Below, in pieces: positions 5,461-12,987 of a DNA stretch of 14,330 bases (its first letter is position 1; the number at the start of each line of letters is the position of its first letter). A program made the translations under genes and the position numbers. Source of the DNA: an uncultured Eubacteriales bacterium (GTDB lineage: Bacteria; Bacillota; Clostridia; Christensenellales; Borkfalkiaceae); NCBI GenBank assembly GCA_905211955.1, contig CAJMCT010000019.1, positions 1 to 14,330 of the forward strand, written 5' to 3'. A model generated the notes under the pieces. That model was not told where the DNA came from. It saw nothing but the letters and a program-made list of their open reading frames with translations, and searched no databases.

Positions 5461-6389
5461 GACTTTTTTTCCATAACGAGTGCCGACCACTCGCCTTTAA
5501 TCTTTTCTTCCTTAAAAGTAAAACCTGCGCTCACGTATGCTTCCTTTACTTTATCTAACCTATCACTGAGTATACCGCTTAAAATTATAATACCGTTATC
5601 TAACAAGTTTGCACCTATATACGGGGCAAAAGCAATCAATACTTCCGCCATAATATTGCAAACTATAACGTTTCCTTTAACCGTGTTATCGTCTAATAGG
5701 TTTTTAAGAAGCACCGTTCCGTTTTTAACGTCGTTTATCTTCATGTTTTGTTCGGTTGCGGTAATAGTACACTCGTCAATATCGGTAAGTATTACCTTTT
5801 TTGCACCGAGTTTACTTGCAACTATGCCAAGTATTCCGCTTCCGCACCCAACGTCTAAAACGGTATCGTCTTCTTTAACGTATTTTTCTAAGAACTCTAC
5901 GCACATAGAAGTCGTTTCATGCTCGCCCGTTCCAAAAGCCATGTTAGAGCCTATAAGCACTTTAATTTCATCTTTTTTAGGTTGATATTGTATCCACTCG
6001 GGAACGATTACCGTCTTTCCGATAGGAATAGGCTTAAAATGGGTTTTCCATTGCTCGCGCCACGCATCGCCGTCTACTTCTCGCTTAAATGTTTCTAAAC
6101 TACCTAAGTCGAAAGGACAAACTTCTTTAAGCACTAAAAGTTTTTTCTCTAAAGTGCCGATTTGGTCTTTTAGGTCTTTGCTTACATACCCCTTTACCAA
6201 AACGGTTTTATCTTCGGTTAAAACTTTATCGTCTATGTAGTCCCAAGTCTTTCCGCTCTTTGATAGTTCTACAACGTCGTTAAAATCGCTTATAGCGACA
6301 CCGCCGTCGGTAAACTCCCAAAATACGTCGGATATTAATTCACTGCCTTCGTGGGTGGTGTGAACTGTTATTTCTATAAAATCGTTCAT
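5457..6389 (-). CDS. prmA: Ribosomal protein L11 methyltransferase
   Basis: A 310-residue SAM-dependent methyltransferase that trimethylates ribosomal protein L11. The N-terminal substrate-binding domain (1 to about 110) ends in the family motif DAWREQWKTHFKP (108-120). The Rossmann domain then shows AFGTGEHETT (151-160), the SAM loop DVGCGSGILGI (179-189), the acidic D203/D205 for ribose and the NIMAEVL motif (245-251), as expected for PrmA. Length is normal. It starts two bases after the dnaJ stop with no clear Shine-Dalgarno site, so translation probably depends on coupling to dnaJ. It overlaps mtaB by four bases. The order dnaJ-prmA-mtaB matches the Firmicute heat-shock cluster. Confidence 0.96.
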   Translation of the reverse strand: MNDFIEITVHTTHEGSELISDVFWEFTDGGVAISDFNDVVELSKSGKTWDYIDDKVLTEDKTVLVKGYVSKDLKDQIGTLEKKLLVLKEVCPFDLGSLETFKREVDGDAWREQWKTHFKPIPIGKTVIVPEWIQYQPKKDEIKVLIGSNMAFGTGEHETTSMCVEFLEKYVKEDDTVLDVGCGSGILGIVASKLGAKKVILTDIDECTITATEQNMKINDVKNGTVLLKNLLDDNTVKGNVIVCNIMAEVLIAFAPYIGANLLDNGIIILSGILSDRLDKVKEAYVSAGFTFKEEKIKGEWSALVMEKKS

Positions 6390-6391
6390 AA

Positions 6392-7534
6392 TTATTTAGA
6401 ATACGGGTCTTTGCCGTACATGGTTTCTATATTGTCTTTATACTGTTTCATTTGCGGGCTACTTTTGTAATCGGTATCTTTGTCAAAGTCGTCTATCATA
6501 GCCTTTTGTTTAGGTGATAATTTTGTCGGCACTTCTACGGTGACTATTATATATAAGTCCCCTGTTCCGCGCGATGATTTGATACCTTTGCCCCTTACGA
6601 AGAAAGTCTTTCCACTTTGCGTACCTTCTGGGATAGAGTATTCAAACACGTCGTCGATAAGCGGAATTTTTACCTTTCCGCCAAGTACTGCCGTCTTAAA
6701 ACTTATAGGCACTTCTACGTAAAGGTCGAAGTTCTTTCTTCTAAATATCTTGCTCGGCTCGACTTTCATAACTATTATAAGGTCGCCTGCGCTTCCGCCG
6801 TTTCTACTTGCTTCTCCATAGCCAACCTTTCTAATATAACTGCCCGTATCTGCACCTGCGGGAATATCTAAGGTTAGTTTGGTACTCTTTTTTTGGTAGC
6901 CCTTTCCTTTACAATCGGGACAAGCGTCTATAATCTTTTTGCCCGTTCCCTTACACTCGTCGCAAGGTTTTACGGATACCGAACGGAAAAATCCGTTAGA
7001 TTGCGTATACTGAACTTGACCTGTTCCGCCACAACGTTCACAAGTCTTATAAGCAGTGCCACCCTTTGCGCCCGTTCCTTTACACGATGCGCAAGGCTCG
7101 TTTCTAGTGTAAACGATTTCCCTTCTGCAACCTTTTGCTGCATCTAAGAAAGAAAGTGATAATTCTATGGTAATATCTTCGCCACGTGTTTTAGTTTGGG
7201 CACGGCTACTTCTTCCGCCCCCAAAACCGCCGAAAATATCCCCGAAAATATCTTCAAAACCACCAAAGCCACCCGCTCCGCCAAAGCCACCGAAACCGCC
7301 GTTGCCACCGCCAAAACCTGGGTGTTCTTGCTCAAAATCGTATTGCTTTCTCTTTTTTTCGTCGGATAAGACTTCGTTTGCTTCGTTGATTCCCTTAAAC
7401 TTTTCCGCCGCCGCTTTATCGCCGGGGTGAAGGTCGGGGTGATATTTTTTAACTAACGTTCTATAAGCCTTTTTTATATCGTCCGCCGAAGCGTTCTTGT
7501 CTACGCCTAAAGTCTCGTAATAATTTTTAGCCAT
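6392..7534 (-). CDS. dnaJ: Chaperone DnaJ (Hsp40)
   Basis: A 380-residue type I DnaJ, the co-chaperone that delivers clients to DnaK and stimulates its ATPase. The J domain covers 1-70 with HPD at 32-34. A Gly/Phe-rich linker (72-110) contains DIF twice (EDIFGDIF). The zinc domain has four CxxCxGxG repeats (C148/C151, C165/C168, C191/C194, C205/C208), all intact. The C-terminal substrate-binding domain follows. Length and order are standard. AAGGA lies before the ATG at 7532-7534. Between dnaK and dnaJ is a perfect 12-bp hairpin without a U-run, which may set the level of dnaJ relative to dnaK. Certain. Confidence 0.98.
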   Translation of the reverse strand: MAKNYYETLGVDKNASADDIKKAYRTLVKKYHPDLHPGDKAAAEKFKGINEANEVLSDEKKRKQYDFEQEHPGFGGGNGGFGGFGGAGGFGGFEDIFGDIFGGFGGGRSSRAQTKTRGEDITIELSLSFLDAAKGCRREIVYTRNEPCASCKGTGAKGGTAYKTCERCGGTGQVQYTQSNGFFRSVSVKPCDECKGTGKKIIDACPDCKGKGYQKKSTKLTLDIPAGADTGSYIRKVGYGEASRNGGSAGDLIIVMKVEPSKIFRRKNFDLYVEVPISFKTAVLGGKVKIPLIDDVFEYSIPEGTQSGKTFFVRGKGIKSSRGTGDLYIIVTVEVPTKLSPKQKAMIDDFDKDTDYKSSPQMKQYKDNIETMYGKDPYSK

Positions 7535-7558
7535 AATTTTTCCTTAATTTAAGCATAA

Positions 7559-7586
7559 ACTGAAAGGCGATGTTTCGCCTTTCAGT
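7559..7586 (-). promoter_or_regulatory. 12-bp hairpin in the dnaK-dnaJ intergenic region
   Basis: A perfect inverted repeat (7559-7570 with 7575-7586) has a 4-base loop. On the minus strand, the direction of transcription, it is followed by TTATGCTTAAATT, not a clean U-run. It is therefore more likely an mRNA-processing, stabilising or leaky-termination element than a full terminator. Confidence 0.7.
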
Positions 7587-7607
7587 GTGCGTTTTTTTGA
7601 TTAAATA

Positions 7608-9410
7608 TTAACCTTGGTGGAATTCGGTATCACCGGGGTTTTCGCCACCTTGTGCTCCGCCTTGTTCTCCGTTAGGATTTGCGTTTTGGTAAATCTTTGC
7701 AAACACTTCTTGAGATACCTTAGAAAGATTTTCAAGCGCCGTATCCATCTTTTCTTTGTCGTTGGTTTCAAGTTCTGCTTTTGCGGTCTTGATTTCTTCT
7801 TCTAATTTTGCCTTATCTTCTTCGGTAATCTTATCGGCTAAGTCCTTGATAGATTTTTCTATCGTGAATATCATACCGTCTAATCTATTTCTAGAATCTA
7901 CCGTTTCTTTAAGCTTTTTGTCTTCTTCTTCGAATTGTTTTGCTTCGTTTATAGCCTTTTCAATATCAGCATCAGAAAGGTTAGTTGAAGACGTAATGGT
8001 AATGTTTTGAGATTTACCCGTTCCCATATCTTTTGCCGAAACGTTTACTATACCGTTAGCATCGATATCGAAGGTGACTTCGATTTGGGGAATTCCACGG
8101 GGTGCGGGTGCGATACCTACAAGTTCAAATCTTCCCAAAGTCTTGTTGTCTTTTGCGAATTCTCTTTCACCTTGTAAAATATGAATATCAACTTGAGTTT
8201 GGTTATCCGCTGCGGTAGAGAAAACTTGAGATTTTTTTACGGGGATAGTGGTGTTTCTTTCGATAAGTTTAGTGCAAACACCGCCCAACGTTTCGATACC
8301 GAGTGATAACGGAGTGACGTCTAAAAGCAATACGTCTTTAACTTCACCGGATAAAACACCGCCTTGAATTGCAGCGCCGATTGCAACGCATTCGTCGGGG
8401 TTAATGCCCTTGAAAGGTTCTTTGCCCGTCACACGTCTTACTTCGTCGATAACCGCGGGAATTCTAGTTGAACCACCAACTAAGATAACCTTATCGATTT
8501 CAGAATAAGAAAGTTTTGCATCTTCCATAGCCTTCTTTAAGGGAACTAGGGTTGCATCTACCAAGTCTTTGGTGAGTGCATCGAATTTTTGTCTGCTTAA
8601 ATCTACGTCTAAGTGTTTAGGACCAGTTGCGTCTGCCGTAATAAAGGGAAGATTTATGTTAGTGGTGCTCATACCAGAAAGTTCAATCTTTGCCTTTTCA
8701 GCCGCTTCTTTTAATCTTTGCATAGCGAGTTTATCGCTTGATAAATCTATGCCTTCTTTAGCCTTAAATTCGGAAACTAAATATTCCATAATTCTATTGT
8801 CGAAGTCGTCACCACCTAACATGCAGTTGCCGTTGGTTGCTAAAACTTCAAATACACCGTCGCCAATTTCCATAATGGATACGTCGAACGTACCACCGCC
8901 AAGGTCGTAGATAATAACCTTTTGGTTTTTGCCTTCTTTATCTAAGCCGTAAGAAAGCGCTGCTGCAGTAGGTTCGTTTATGATACGCAAAACGTTAAGT
9001 CCTGCAATTTTACCTGCGTCTTTAGTTGCTTGACGTTGACTGTCCGAAAAGTATGCAGGGCACGTAATAACTGCATCGGTGACAGGTCCGCCCAAATAAC
9101 TTTCAGCGTCTTTTTTAAGTTTTGATAAAATCATTGCCGAAATTTCTTGGGGAGTGTATTTCTTGCCGTCGATAGCAACTTTATAGTCTTCGCCCATGTG
9201 TCTTTTGATAGAAGCCACCGTTCTATCTGCATTAGATACCGCTTGACGCTTTGCAACTTGTCCTACCAATCTGCTTCCGTCCTTTTGGAAAGCAACAACC
9301 GACGGGGTCGTTCTTGCGCCTTCAGCGTTTGCTATTACTACAGGTTCACCGTTTTCCATAACGGCTACGCACGAGTTCGTTGTTCCTAAATCAATACCTA
9401 TTGTTTTCAT
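7608..9410 (-). CDS. dnaK: Chaperone DnaK (Hsp70)
   Basis: A 600-residue Hsp70, the ATP-dependent folding chaperone that works with DnaJ and GrpE. The ATPase domain has GIDLGTTNS (5-13), INEPTAAALSYG (144-155), DLGGGTFD (169-176) and VGGSTRIP (311-318). The linker LLLDVTP (361-367) leads to the beta-sandwich and helical lid. The region around residues 70-100 lacks the insert of about 24 residues typical of proteobacterial DnaK, supporting a Gram-positive origin. The C-terminal tail is Gly/Gln/Glu-rich and ends GDTEFHQG. The usual acidic EEVDD-like end (after DAEF/DAEY) is missing, with no sign of a frameshift restoring it. A strong AAGGAGG precedes the ATG. Certain. Confidence 0.99.
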   Translation of the reverse strand: MKTIGIDLGTTNSCVAVMENGEPVVIANAEGARTTPSVVAFQKDGSRLVGQVAKRQAVSNADRTVASIKRHMGEDYKVAIDGKKYTPQEISAMILSKLKKDAESYLGGPVTDAVITCPAYFSDSQRQATKDAGKIAGLNVLRIINEPTAAALSYGLDKEGKNQKVIIYDLGGGTFDVSIMEIGDGVFEVLATNGNCMLGGDDFDNRIMEYLVSEFKAKEGIDLSSDKLAMQRLKEAAEKAKIELSGMSTTNINLPFITADATGPKHLDVDLSRQKFDALTKDLVDATLVPLKKAMEDAKLSYSEIDKVILVGGSTRIPAVIDEVRRVTGKEPFKGINPDECVAIGAAIQGGVLSGEVKDVLLLDVTPLSLGIETLGGVCTKLIERNTTIPVKKSQVFSTAADNQTQVDIHILQGEREFAKDNKTLGRFELVGIAPAPRGIPQIEVTFDIDANGIVNVSAKDMGTGKSQNITITSSTNLSDADIEKAINEAKQFEEEDKKLKETVDSRNRLDGMIFTIEKSIKDLADKITEEDKAKLEEEIKTAKAELETNDKEKMDTALENLSKVSQEVFAKIYQNANPNGEQGGAQGGENPGDTEFHQG

Positions 9411-9434
9411 AATCTATATCCTCCTTGTTATTTA

Positions 9435-9962
9435 CTATTTTATAACGCTAACCTTAGCGTATCTTATAATTTTATCTTTTAACTTATATCCCTTTTGGAA
9501 TACTTGCTTTACGGTGTCGGGTTCTTCCCCTTCGCCTTTTTCCACTTGCATAATCGCTTCTGCGGTTTCGGGGCTAAACGGCTCTCCTACAGGGTTAATA
9601 TCCGTCACTTCCATTGTCTTTAACGTTTCGTCGTACTTTTTCTTTAAGAGTTTTAAGCCTTCAACCGCCTTTTCATCGCTTACCATTGAGATTGCTATAT
9701 CTAGGTTGTCGCCGATAGGAAGAATTTTTAATATCGTTTCCGCTTGTCCTTCGTTATACGCGTCTACGTATAGTCTTGCGTTTCGCTTTTTGTAGTTATC
9801 GAATTCCGCAACGTTTCGCATCCACTTGTCTTTATAGTCTTTAACTTCGTCTTGCAAACTTGAAATTTGCGCTTGCAAAACTTCCGTTTCGGAAAGTTTA
9901 GTTTGATTTTCCACCTTTTCGGTTTGATTAGTTTCTTCGTTTAAGTTCTTTTCTTTATCCAT
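9435..9962 (-). CDS. grpE: Nucleotide exchange factor GrpE
   Basis: A 175-residue GrpE, which releases ADP from DnaK and so resets the chaperone cycle. The N-terminal 30 residues are acidic and disordered-looking. Residues about 30-90 form the long dimerising coiled coil, including AEFDNYKKR. The C-terminal beta domain has the motif PVGEPFSPETAEAIMQVE and ends with the family's typical KDKIIRYAKVSV. Length is normal. It lies 9 bases after hrcA, with TAAGGTGA overlapping the hrcA stop as ribosome site, and 24 bases before dnaK. Certain from motifs and position. Confidence 0.97.
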   Translation of the reverse strand: MDKEKNLNEETNQTEKVENQTKLSETEVLQAQISSLQDEVKDYKDKWMRNVAEFDNYKKRNARLYVDAYNEGQAETILKILPIGDNLDIAISMVSDEKAVEGLKLLKKKYDETLKTMEVTDINPVGEPFSPETAEAIMQVEKGEGEEPDTVKQVFQKGYKLKDKIIRYAKVSVIK

Positions 9963-9971
9963 TACTTCACC

Positions 9972-10994
9972 TTAACTGTTCTTATTGATAATGTCTTCAA
10001 GTATTCTGCCAACCCCTTCTAAAACTGATACTACCTTTTGGTAGTCCATACGAAGCGGTCCTATAACACCGTAAGTTCCAAGGTTTACACCGCTTGCCGA
10101 ATAACTTGCAGTGACAAGCGAATAATCGCCGTTTCCTTTGCCTTCTTTTCCACCAACGGTAATCTTGATTTCTATATCTTCATTATCGTTAGTTAAAAGG
10201 TCGGCAAGCTTATCTTTACTAGTCACCACCGACAAAAAGTTTTTAACCTTTTCGGAATCATTATATTCGGGGTGGTTAAGAATTTTGCCTTCGCCCTTAA
10301 TAATAACGTCTTCGGCTTTGTTTTCGATATAATCTTCTATCGCCGACATAACCCCTTCGAAAATCTCACGATAAATTGCAAATTCTTCGCTAATCTTTTG
10401 AGATAGCCCTGATATTTCACCAAGTTTTTTGCCAGCCACGAGTTTTCCTAAAAGTTGTGATGCTTCTGCAACTTGCCCGTCCGTCATACTCTCGGGTATA
10501 TTTATAAACTTATCTCTAATAAGCGTAGTTTCCGTGACGATAAGTAGTAGCGCTTGGTTTTTCTTATGACGGAAAATATCCATCTTTAAAACCACGTCTT
10601 TATCGCTGTGCATAGGGCATGCAATCGACATGTAATCGGTAAGTTCACTAATAACTTTTACCGCGTTTTGAACAACTTGCTCTAAATTGCCCGCGTGATT
10701 TGTAAAAGCACTCTTTATCGCACCGAGTTCTTTTTTCGTAAGTTTGCTTTTATCCATAAGTTCGGTGACGTAAAGTTTATACGCTTCTACCGAAGGAACC
10801 CTTCCGCTAGACGTGTGGGGCTGTGATAAAAAGCCCATTTCTTCTAAACCGGCAAGTTCACTTCTTATGGTTGCCGAACTTAAACCAGGAAGATATTTTT
10901 CGGTAATACTTTTACTAGAAACCGGTTGCGCAGTGGCAATATAATCGTCTACCACGTACTGCAAAATCTTCTTTTTTCTATCCGAAAGTTTCAC
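9972..10994 (-). CDS. hrcA: Heat-inducible transcription repressor HrcA
   Basis: A 340-residue repressor that binds CIRCE at normal temperature; its folding depends on the GroE chaperonin, so it loses activity when unfolded proteins titrate GroE. The N-terminal winged helix (1 to about 70) begins KLSDRKKKILQYVVDDYI and contains SSATIRSELAGLEEMGFL and QPHTSSGRVPS, the HrcA signature. A dimerisation/GAF-like domain follows. The start is the GTG at 10992-10994, seven bases after the GGAG core of its AAAGGAGA site. A longer frame would begin within CIRCE and upstream of that ribosome site, and the family normally begins at this point. It heads the seven-gene operon and should repress itself. Certain. 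Confidence 0.97.
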   Translation of the reverse strand: MKLSDRKKKILQYVVDDYIATAQPVSSKSITEKYLPGLSSATIRSELAGLEEMGFLSQPHTSSGRVPSVEAYKLYVTELMDKSKLTKKELGAIKSAFTNHAGNLEQVVQNAVKVISELTDYMSIACPMHSDKDVVLKMDIFRHKKNQALLLIVTETTLIRDKFINIPESMTDGQVAEASQLLGKLVAGKKLGEISGLSQKISEEFAIYREIFEGVMSAIEDYIENKAEDVIIKGEGKILNHPEYNDSEKVKNFLSVVTSKDKLADLLTNDNEDIEIKITVGGKEGKGNGDYSLVTASYSASGVNLGTYGVIGPLRMDYQKVVSVLEGVGRILEDIINKNS

Positions 10995-11000
10995 ACGCTT

Positions 11001-11008
11001 TCTCCTTT
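11001..11008 (-). promoter_or_regulatory. Ribosome binding site that fixes the GTG start of hrcA
   Basis: AAAGGAGA precedes GTG at 10992-10994. The alternative upstream GTG lies inside CIRCE with no ribosome site. Confidence 0.85.
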
Positions 11009-11029
11009 GGCAATTCTTTTGATGTTTTG

Positions 11030-11056
11030 TTAGCACTTAAAACAATCGAGTGCTAA
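11030..11056. promoter_or_regulatory. CIRCE operator (HrcA binding site)
   Basis: The arms are TTAGCACTT (11030-11038) and GAGTGCTAA (11048-11056), separated by exactly nine bases. The second arm matches the CIRCE consensus fully and the first differs only at its last base (T for C). It begins about five bases after the predicted transcription start, the usual place for HrcA repression. Confidence 0.97.
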
Positions 11057-11067
11057 CTTTTGAGATA

Positions 11068-11096
11068 ATCATACACTTAATATTCCCCTTTGTCAA
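11068..11096 (-). promoter_or_regulatory. Sigma-A promoter of the hrcA-grpE-dnaK-dnaJ-prmA-mtaB-HIT operon
   Basis: On the minus strand TTGACA (11091-11096), a 17-base spacer and TATGAT (11068-11073). CIRCE lies directly downstream, so this is a strong promoter held down by HrcA. Confidence 0.92.
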
Positions 11097-11133
11097 GTGT
11101 TTTATGAAAAAGTTTTGAAAAAATTTTAAAATG

Positions 11134-11166
11134 AAAAAAACCCTTGTGAATTGTAAGGGTTTTTTA
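11134..11166. terminator. Intrinsic terminator after proA
   Basis: An 11-bp stem (11135-11145 with 11155-11165) has a 9-base loop with CCCTT/AAGGG at its core. It has T-runs on both strands, but only proA (-) reads into it, so it insulates the heat-shock promoter from proA transcription. Confidence 0.87.
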
Positions 11167-11189
11167 TAGATTTTTGAGTTTAATTTAAG

Positions 11190-12437
11190 TTATTTTCTAA
11201 CCGCGCCGTTGCCTAAAACTAAATATTTAGTAGTGGTTAGCGCTTTTAAGCCCATAGGGCCTCTTGCGTGTAATTTTTGGGTTGAGATACCAATTTCAGC
11301 ACCCAAACCGAACACAAAACCATCGGTAAACCTTGTTGAAGCATTAACGTAAACGGACGATGAGTCTATAAGGGTTTGGAACTTTTCAGCACTTTTATTA
11401 TCGCGCGTTATAATTGATTCGGAGTGGTGGGTGCTATGCTCGTTGATATGGCTAATCGCTTCATCTAAACTATCAACGGTTTTTACCGAAATTATCGGTC
11501 CACCGTATTCGGTATAAAAATCGCTATCGTTTGCTAAAACACCGCCAATGATTTTATGCGCACGCTCGTCCGAGCGAATTTCTACCTGCTTTTCGCTAAG
11601 CCTTTTTGCAATTTTTGGCAAGGCTTCACTTAATATATCAGAGTGTATAACCAAAGATTCACACGCGTTGCAAACGCTATATCTTTGGGTTTTTGCGTTA
11701 AATATTACTTCCGCCGCCATATCGGTATCAGCAGTTTTATCAACGTAAATATGGCAGTTGCCCGTACCCGTTTCTATAATCGGAATAGTTGATTCTCTTA
11801 ATGCCGACTGTATAAGCGATGCACCGCCACGTGGAATAAGCAAGTCTACGTAATCGCTCATTTTCATAAACTCTACGGTAGTTTCTCTAGACGTATCTTC
11901 TATTAAGTTAATAGCGTCTTCAGTCACACCGACTGTACTTAATGCTTCCTTTATAATCTTAACCATAGCCTTATTGCTATTTATCGCGTCGCTACCGCCT
12001 TTTAAGATTACCGCGTTTTTAGTCTTAAAGCAAAGTGCAAAGGCATCGGCAGTCACGTTTGGGCGGGCTTCGTAAATCATACCCACAACGCCGAAAGGAA
12101 CGCGTTTTTGAGATATGGATATGCCTTGTTCTTCATTAGTAAAAGAATAAACTTCTTCGCCTACGGGAGAAGTTAGGCTTGCAACTTGCTCTATGCCCGT
12201 AGCAACCCCGTCTATTACTTTATCCGAAAGCAATAGCCTATCTATAAAACCTTCGCTTTTGCCCTTATTTTTAGCAACGCTTATATCGATTGCGTTTTGC
12301 TCTTTTAGGAACTCTTTATTTTCTCTTAAAAGTTTTGCCGATAAATAAAGCGCCTTATTTATCGTTTCGTCACTAAGTTCTAAAAGTTTGGATACGGCAC
12401 TCTTTGCTTTTTTGCCGATTGATTTTAATTCGCTCAT
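11190..12437 (-). CDS. proA: Gamma-glutamyl phosphate reductase (glutamate-5-semialdehyde dehydrogenase)
   Basis: A 415-residue enzyme of the aldehyde dehydrogenase superfamily. It reduces gamma-glutamyl phosphate with NADPH to glutamate-5-semialdehyde, the second step of proline synthesis. Signature segments: VPFGVVGMIYEARPNVTADA (113-132), NAVILKGGSDA (141-151), VDLLIPRGGASLI (197-209) and the catalytic-cysteine motif SVCNACESL (C256). It also has the late GLGAEIGISTQKLHARGPMGL region. Length is standard. It follows the S24/S26-type gene by one base, with AGAAGG as ribosome site, so the two form an operon. proB and proC are not in the window, so the rest of the pathway is encoded elsewhere. 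Certain. Confidence 0.97.
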   Translation of the reverse strand: MSELKSIGKKAKSAVSKLLELSDETINKALYLSAKLLRENKEFLKEQNAIDISVAKNKGKSEGFIDRLLLSDKVIDGVATGIEQVASLTSPVGEEVYSFTNEEQGISISQKRVPFGVVGMIYEARPNVTADAFALCFKTKNAVILKGGSDAINSNKAMVKIIKEALSTVGVTEDAINLIEDTSRETTVEFMKMSDYVDLLIPRGGASLIQSALRESTIPIIETGTGNCHIYVDKTADTDMAAEVIFNAKTQRYSVCNACESLVIHSDILSEALPKIAKRLSEKQVEIRSDERAHKIIGGVLANDSDFYTEYGGPIISVKTVDSLDEAISHINEHSTHHSESIITRDNKSAEKFQTLIDSSSVYVNASTRFTDGFVFGLGAEIGISTQKLHARGPMGLKALTTTKYLVLGNGAVRK

Positions 12438-12438
12438 A

Positions 12439-12906
12439 CTATTTCCTTCTAAAAATATCTAAGGTCAAAACCCTTTTTACCCTTGTCAAAAACCTTCTCT
12501 TTCTGTGAAAAGCGTTTGCCTTTTTTACTCTCTTTTTTTCGTCCGAATATAACTCTTTAACTTCCTTTATATATCCTTCGTCGGTCACGTCTACGTAGTT
12601 TTTACCGCGGAAAAAACCTGTCATAACTCCTATAACTTGGTCTTCTTTTACTTTCTCGGTAAAACTTAAACTATCCCCAACGAAAACGTAGCCACTATCT
12701 AGCACCTTAATTACACGGTGCAAAACGTAAGTGCCGTTTTCTTTAAGGTAAAGCCCAACGTCAAACCTATCTAACCTTTTAGTTTTAGGCAAAACTATAA
12801 CGCTTTGCTTTGCGTGTTTTAACGTCGGCCACATACTCGTTCCACCGGGGACGAAGGCAAGTATTCCGTTTTTATCAAGTTCACTTTTATAATCGTTTAT
12901 ACCCAT
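12439..12906 (-). CDS. S24/S26-type (LexA/signal-peptidase fold) Ser/His peptidase-like protein
   Basis: A 155-residue protein with the core of the S24/S26 peptidase fold. The nucleophile motif is GGTSMWPTL (S24). Then come VIVLPKTKRLDRFDVGLYL (37-54), YVLHRVI with H63 where LexA and typical signal peptidases have the catalytic Lys, and YVFVGDS (73-79). The Ser/His pairing resembles SipW and ER-type signal peptidases. There is no transmembrane anchor or signal peptide, so it is not a standard secretory peptidase. The C-terminal 45 residues are very basic and could bind nucleic acid or the membrane. It may be catalytic or regulatory; the substrate is unknown. A TTTACA-17-TATAAT promoter ends six bases before the ATG and no Shine-Dalgarno site is present, so a leaderless mRNA is likely. 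It is co-transcribed with proA. Confidence 0.85.
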   Translation of the reverse strand: MGINDYKSELDKNGILAFVPGGTSMWPTLKHAKQSVIVLPKTKRLDRFDVGLYLKENGTYVLHRVIKVLDSGYVFVGDSLSFTEKVKEDQVIGVMTGFFRGKNYVDVTDEGYIKEVKELYSDEKKRVKKANAFHRKRRFLTRVKRVLTLDIFRRK

Positions 12907-12912
12907 ACGTTA

Positions 12913-12941
12913 ATTATATATCACTTTTATTCTTTTGTAAA
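12913..12941 (-). promoter_or_regulatory. Promoter of the peptidase-proA operon (leaderless geometry)
   Basis: On the minus strand TTTACA (12936-12941), a 17-base spacer and TATAAT (12913-12918), then six bases and the ATG at 12904-12906. The first transcribed base should be at or beside the start codon. Confidence 0.8.
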
Positions 12942-12943
12942 TA

Positions 12944-12972
12944 AAAAATCCCGCATAAAACGCGGGATTTTT
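12944..12972 (-). terminator. Intrinsic terminator of the ferritin-like gene
   Basis: An 11-bp stem (12944-12954 with 12962-12972, core TCCCGC/GCGGGA) has a 7-base loop. On the minus strand it is followed by TTATTTAC after the T-rich arm. It insulates the promoter immediately downstream. Confidence 0.87.
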
Positions 12973-12987
12973 ATATGGGTTTATGGG

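Noticed and set aside
5461..5490. Ten-residue N-terminal extension of MtaB
   Set aside because: It lies inside prmA without a ribosome site; the ATGA overlap start gives the normal MtaB N-terminus.
7200..7330. Apparent tandem repeats within dnaJ
   Set aside because: They encode the normal Gly/Phe-rich region of a type I DnaJ, not a separate repeat element.
7167..7430. Proline-rich plus-strand open frame
   Set aside because: It is the antisense of the Gly/Phe-rich linker of DnaJ; the PPKPP pattern is the complement of Gly and Phe codons.
10995..11036. Upstream GTG start that would add 14 residues to HrcA
   Set aside because: It lies inside CIRCE, has no ribosome site, and HrcA proteins begin at the later GTG, which has AAAGGAGA before it.
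11101..11189. AT-rich stretch upstream of the hrcA promoter considered as a regulatory RNA or UP element
   Set aside because: Apart from the proA terminator it is low-complexity A/T sequence with no conserved structure that I can support.
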